NCBI GenBank assembly: GCA_031548675.1 | Contig: JAVBQU010000055.1 | Location: 1 to 5,758, forward strand | DNA length: 5,758 bases | From: JAVBQU01 sp031548675 | GTDB lineage: Bacteria > Bacteroidota > Bacteroidia > Bacteroidales > P3 | Reading direction: 5' to 3' | In this document: positions 5,755 through 5,758 of the stretch, piece by piece | Layout: every line of letters starts with the position of its first letter | Numbering within the stretch: position 1 is the first letter of the stretch | Made by a program: the position numbers and the translations under genes | The notes under the pieces: generated by a model | What the model saw: the letters and a program-made list of their open reading frames with translations, nothing else | What the model was told of the DNA's origin: nothing | Database searches by the model: none

Positions 5755-5758
5755 AAAC
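5699..5758 (+). pseudogene. Continuation of the protease frame after a one-base shift
   Basis: From 5703 the frame one base behind that of the upstream protease codes SQYGTWVSIAAPGG and stays open to the edge. This matches the conserved subtilase segment (F-S-N/Q-Y-G, then A-A-P-G) that should follow VISVAA. Adding one T to the run of five at 5699-5703 would join the parts as LPVFSQYG. A real deletion, a homopolymer sequencing error and ribosomal -1 slippage on TTT are all possible; the first two are more likely. Confidence 0.8.

Overview
The window looks like a chromosomal fragment from a member of the Bacteroidota. Three things point there. It is AT-rich. Two intergenic promoters fit the Bacteroidota -33/-7 pattern (TTG, about 20 bases, TAnnTTTG), while most genes lack a Shine-Dalgarno sequence. 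A ybbR-like gene lies close upstream of coaE, a neighbourhood familiar from this phylum. Genus cannot be judged from the sequence alone.

From 1 to 4112 everything reads on the minus strand. In transcription order: an exported conserved hypothetical protein (4112-3084), a membrane-anchored YbbR-like protein (3065-2133), a small NAD+ synthetase (nadE, 2111-1338), dephospho-CoA kinase (coaE, 1335-733) and, after a 156-base gap, the N-terminal 192 codons of a YhdH/AcuI-type zinc-free quinone oxidoreductase (576 to the left edge). The first four genes are separated by only 18, 21 and 2 bases, so they probably form one operon driven by the promoter at 4161-4192. Two of them make adenine-nucleotide cofactors (NAD+ and CoA); the other two act at or beyond the inner membrane. 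The oxidoreductase may belong to the operon or have its own control.

From 4113 to 4683 is a 571-base AT-rich divergent intergenic region. It carries the leftward promoter at one end and a very good rightward promoter (4608-4638) at the other. Nothing convincing was found in the roughly 410 bases between them.

From 4684 to the right edge, on the plus strand, is a secreted subtilisin-like serine protease (S8 family). The start, signal peptide, prodomain-like region, catalytic Asp and His and oxyanion Asn are visible. The catalytic Ser should lie beyond the window. The reading frame is broken near 5699-5703 at a run of five T: the conserved protease sequence continues in the -1 frame to the window end, while the original frame stops at 5752-5754.

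No RNA gene, CRISPR array, insertion sequence or phage element was found, and nothing clearly indicates a new multi-gene system. The points most worth checking are the protease frameshift, the altered PP-loop of NadE, the in-frame TAG/GTG junction before ybbR, a 19-bp palindrome just before nadE, and the uncharacterised exported protein that heads the operon.
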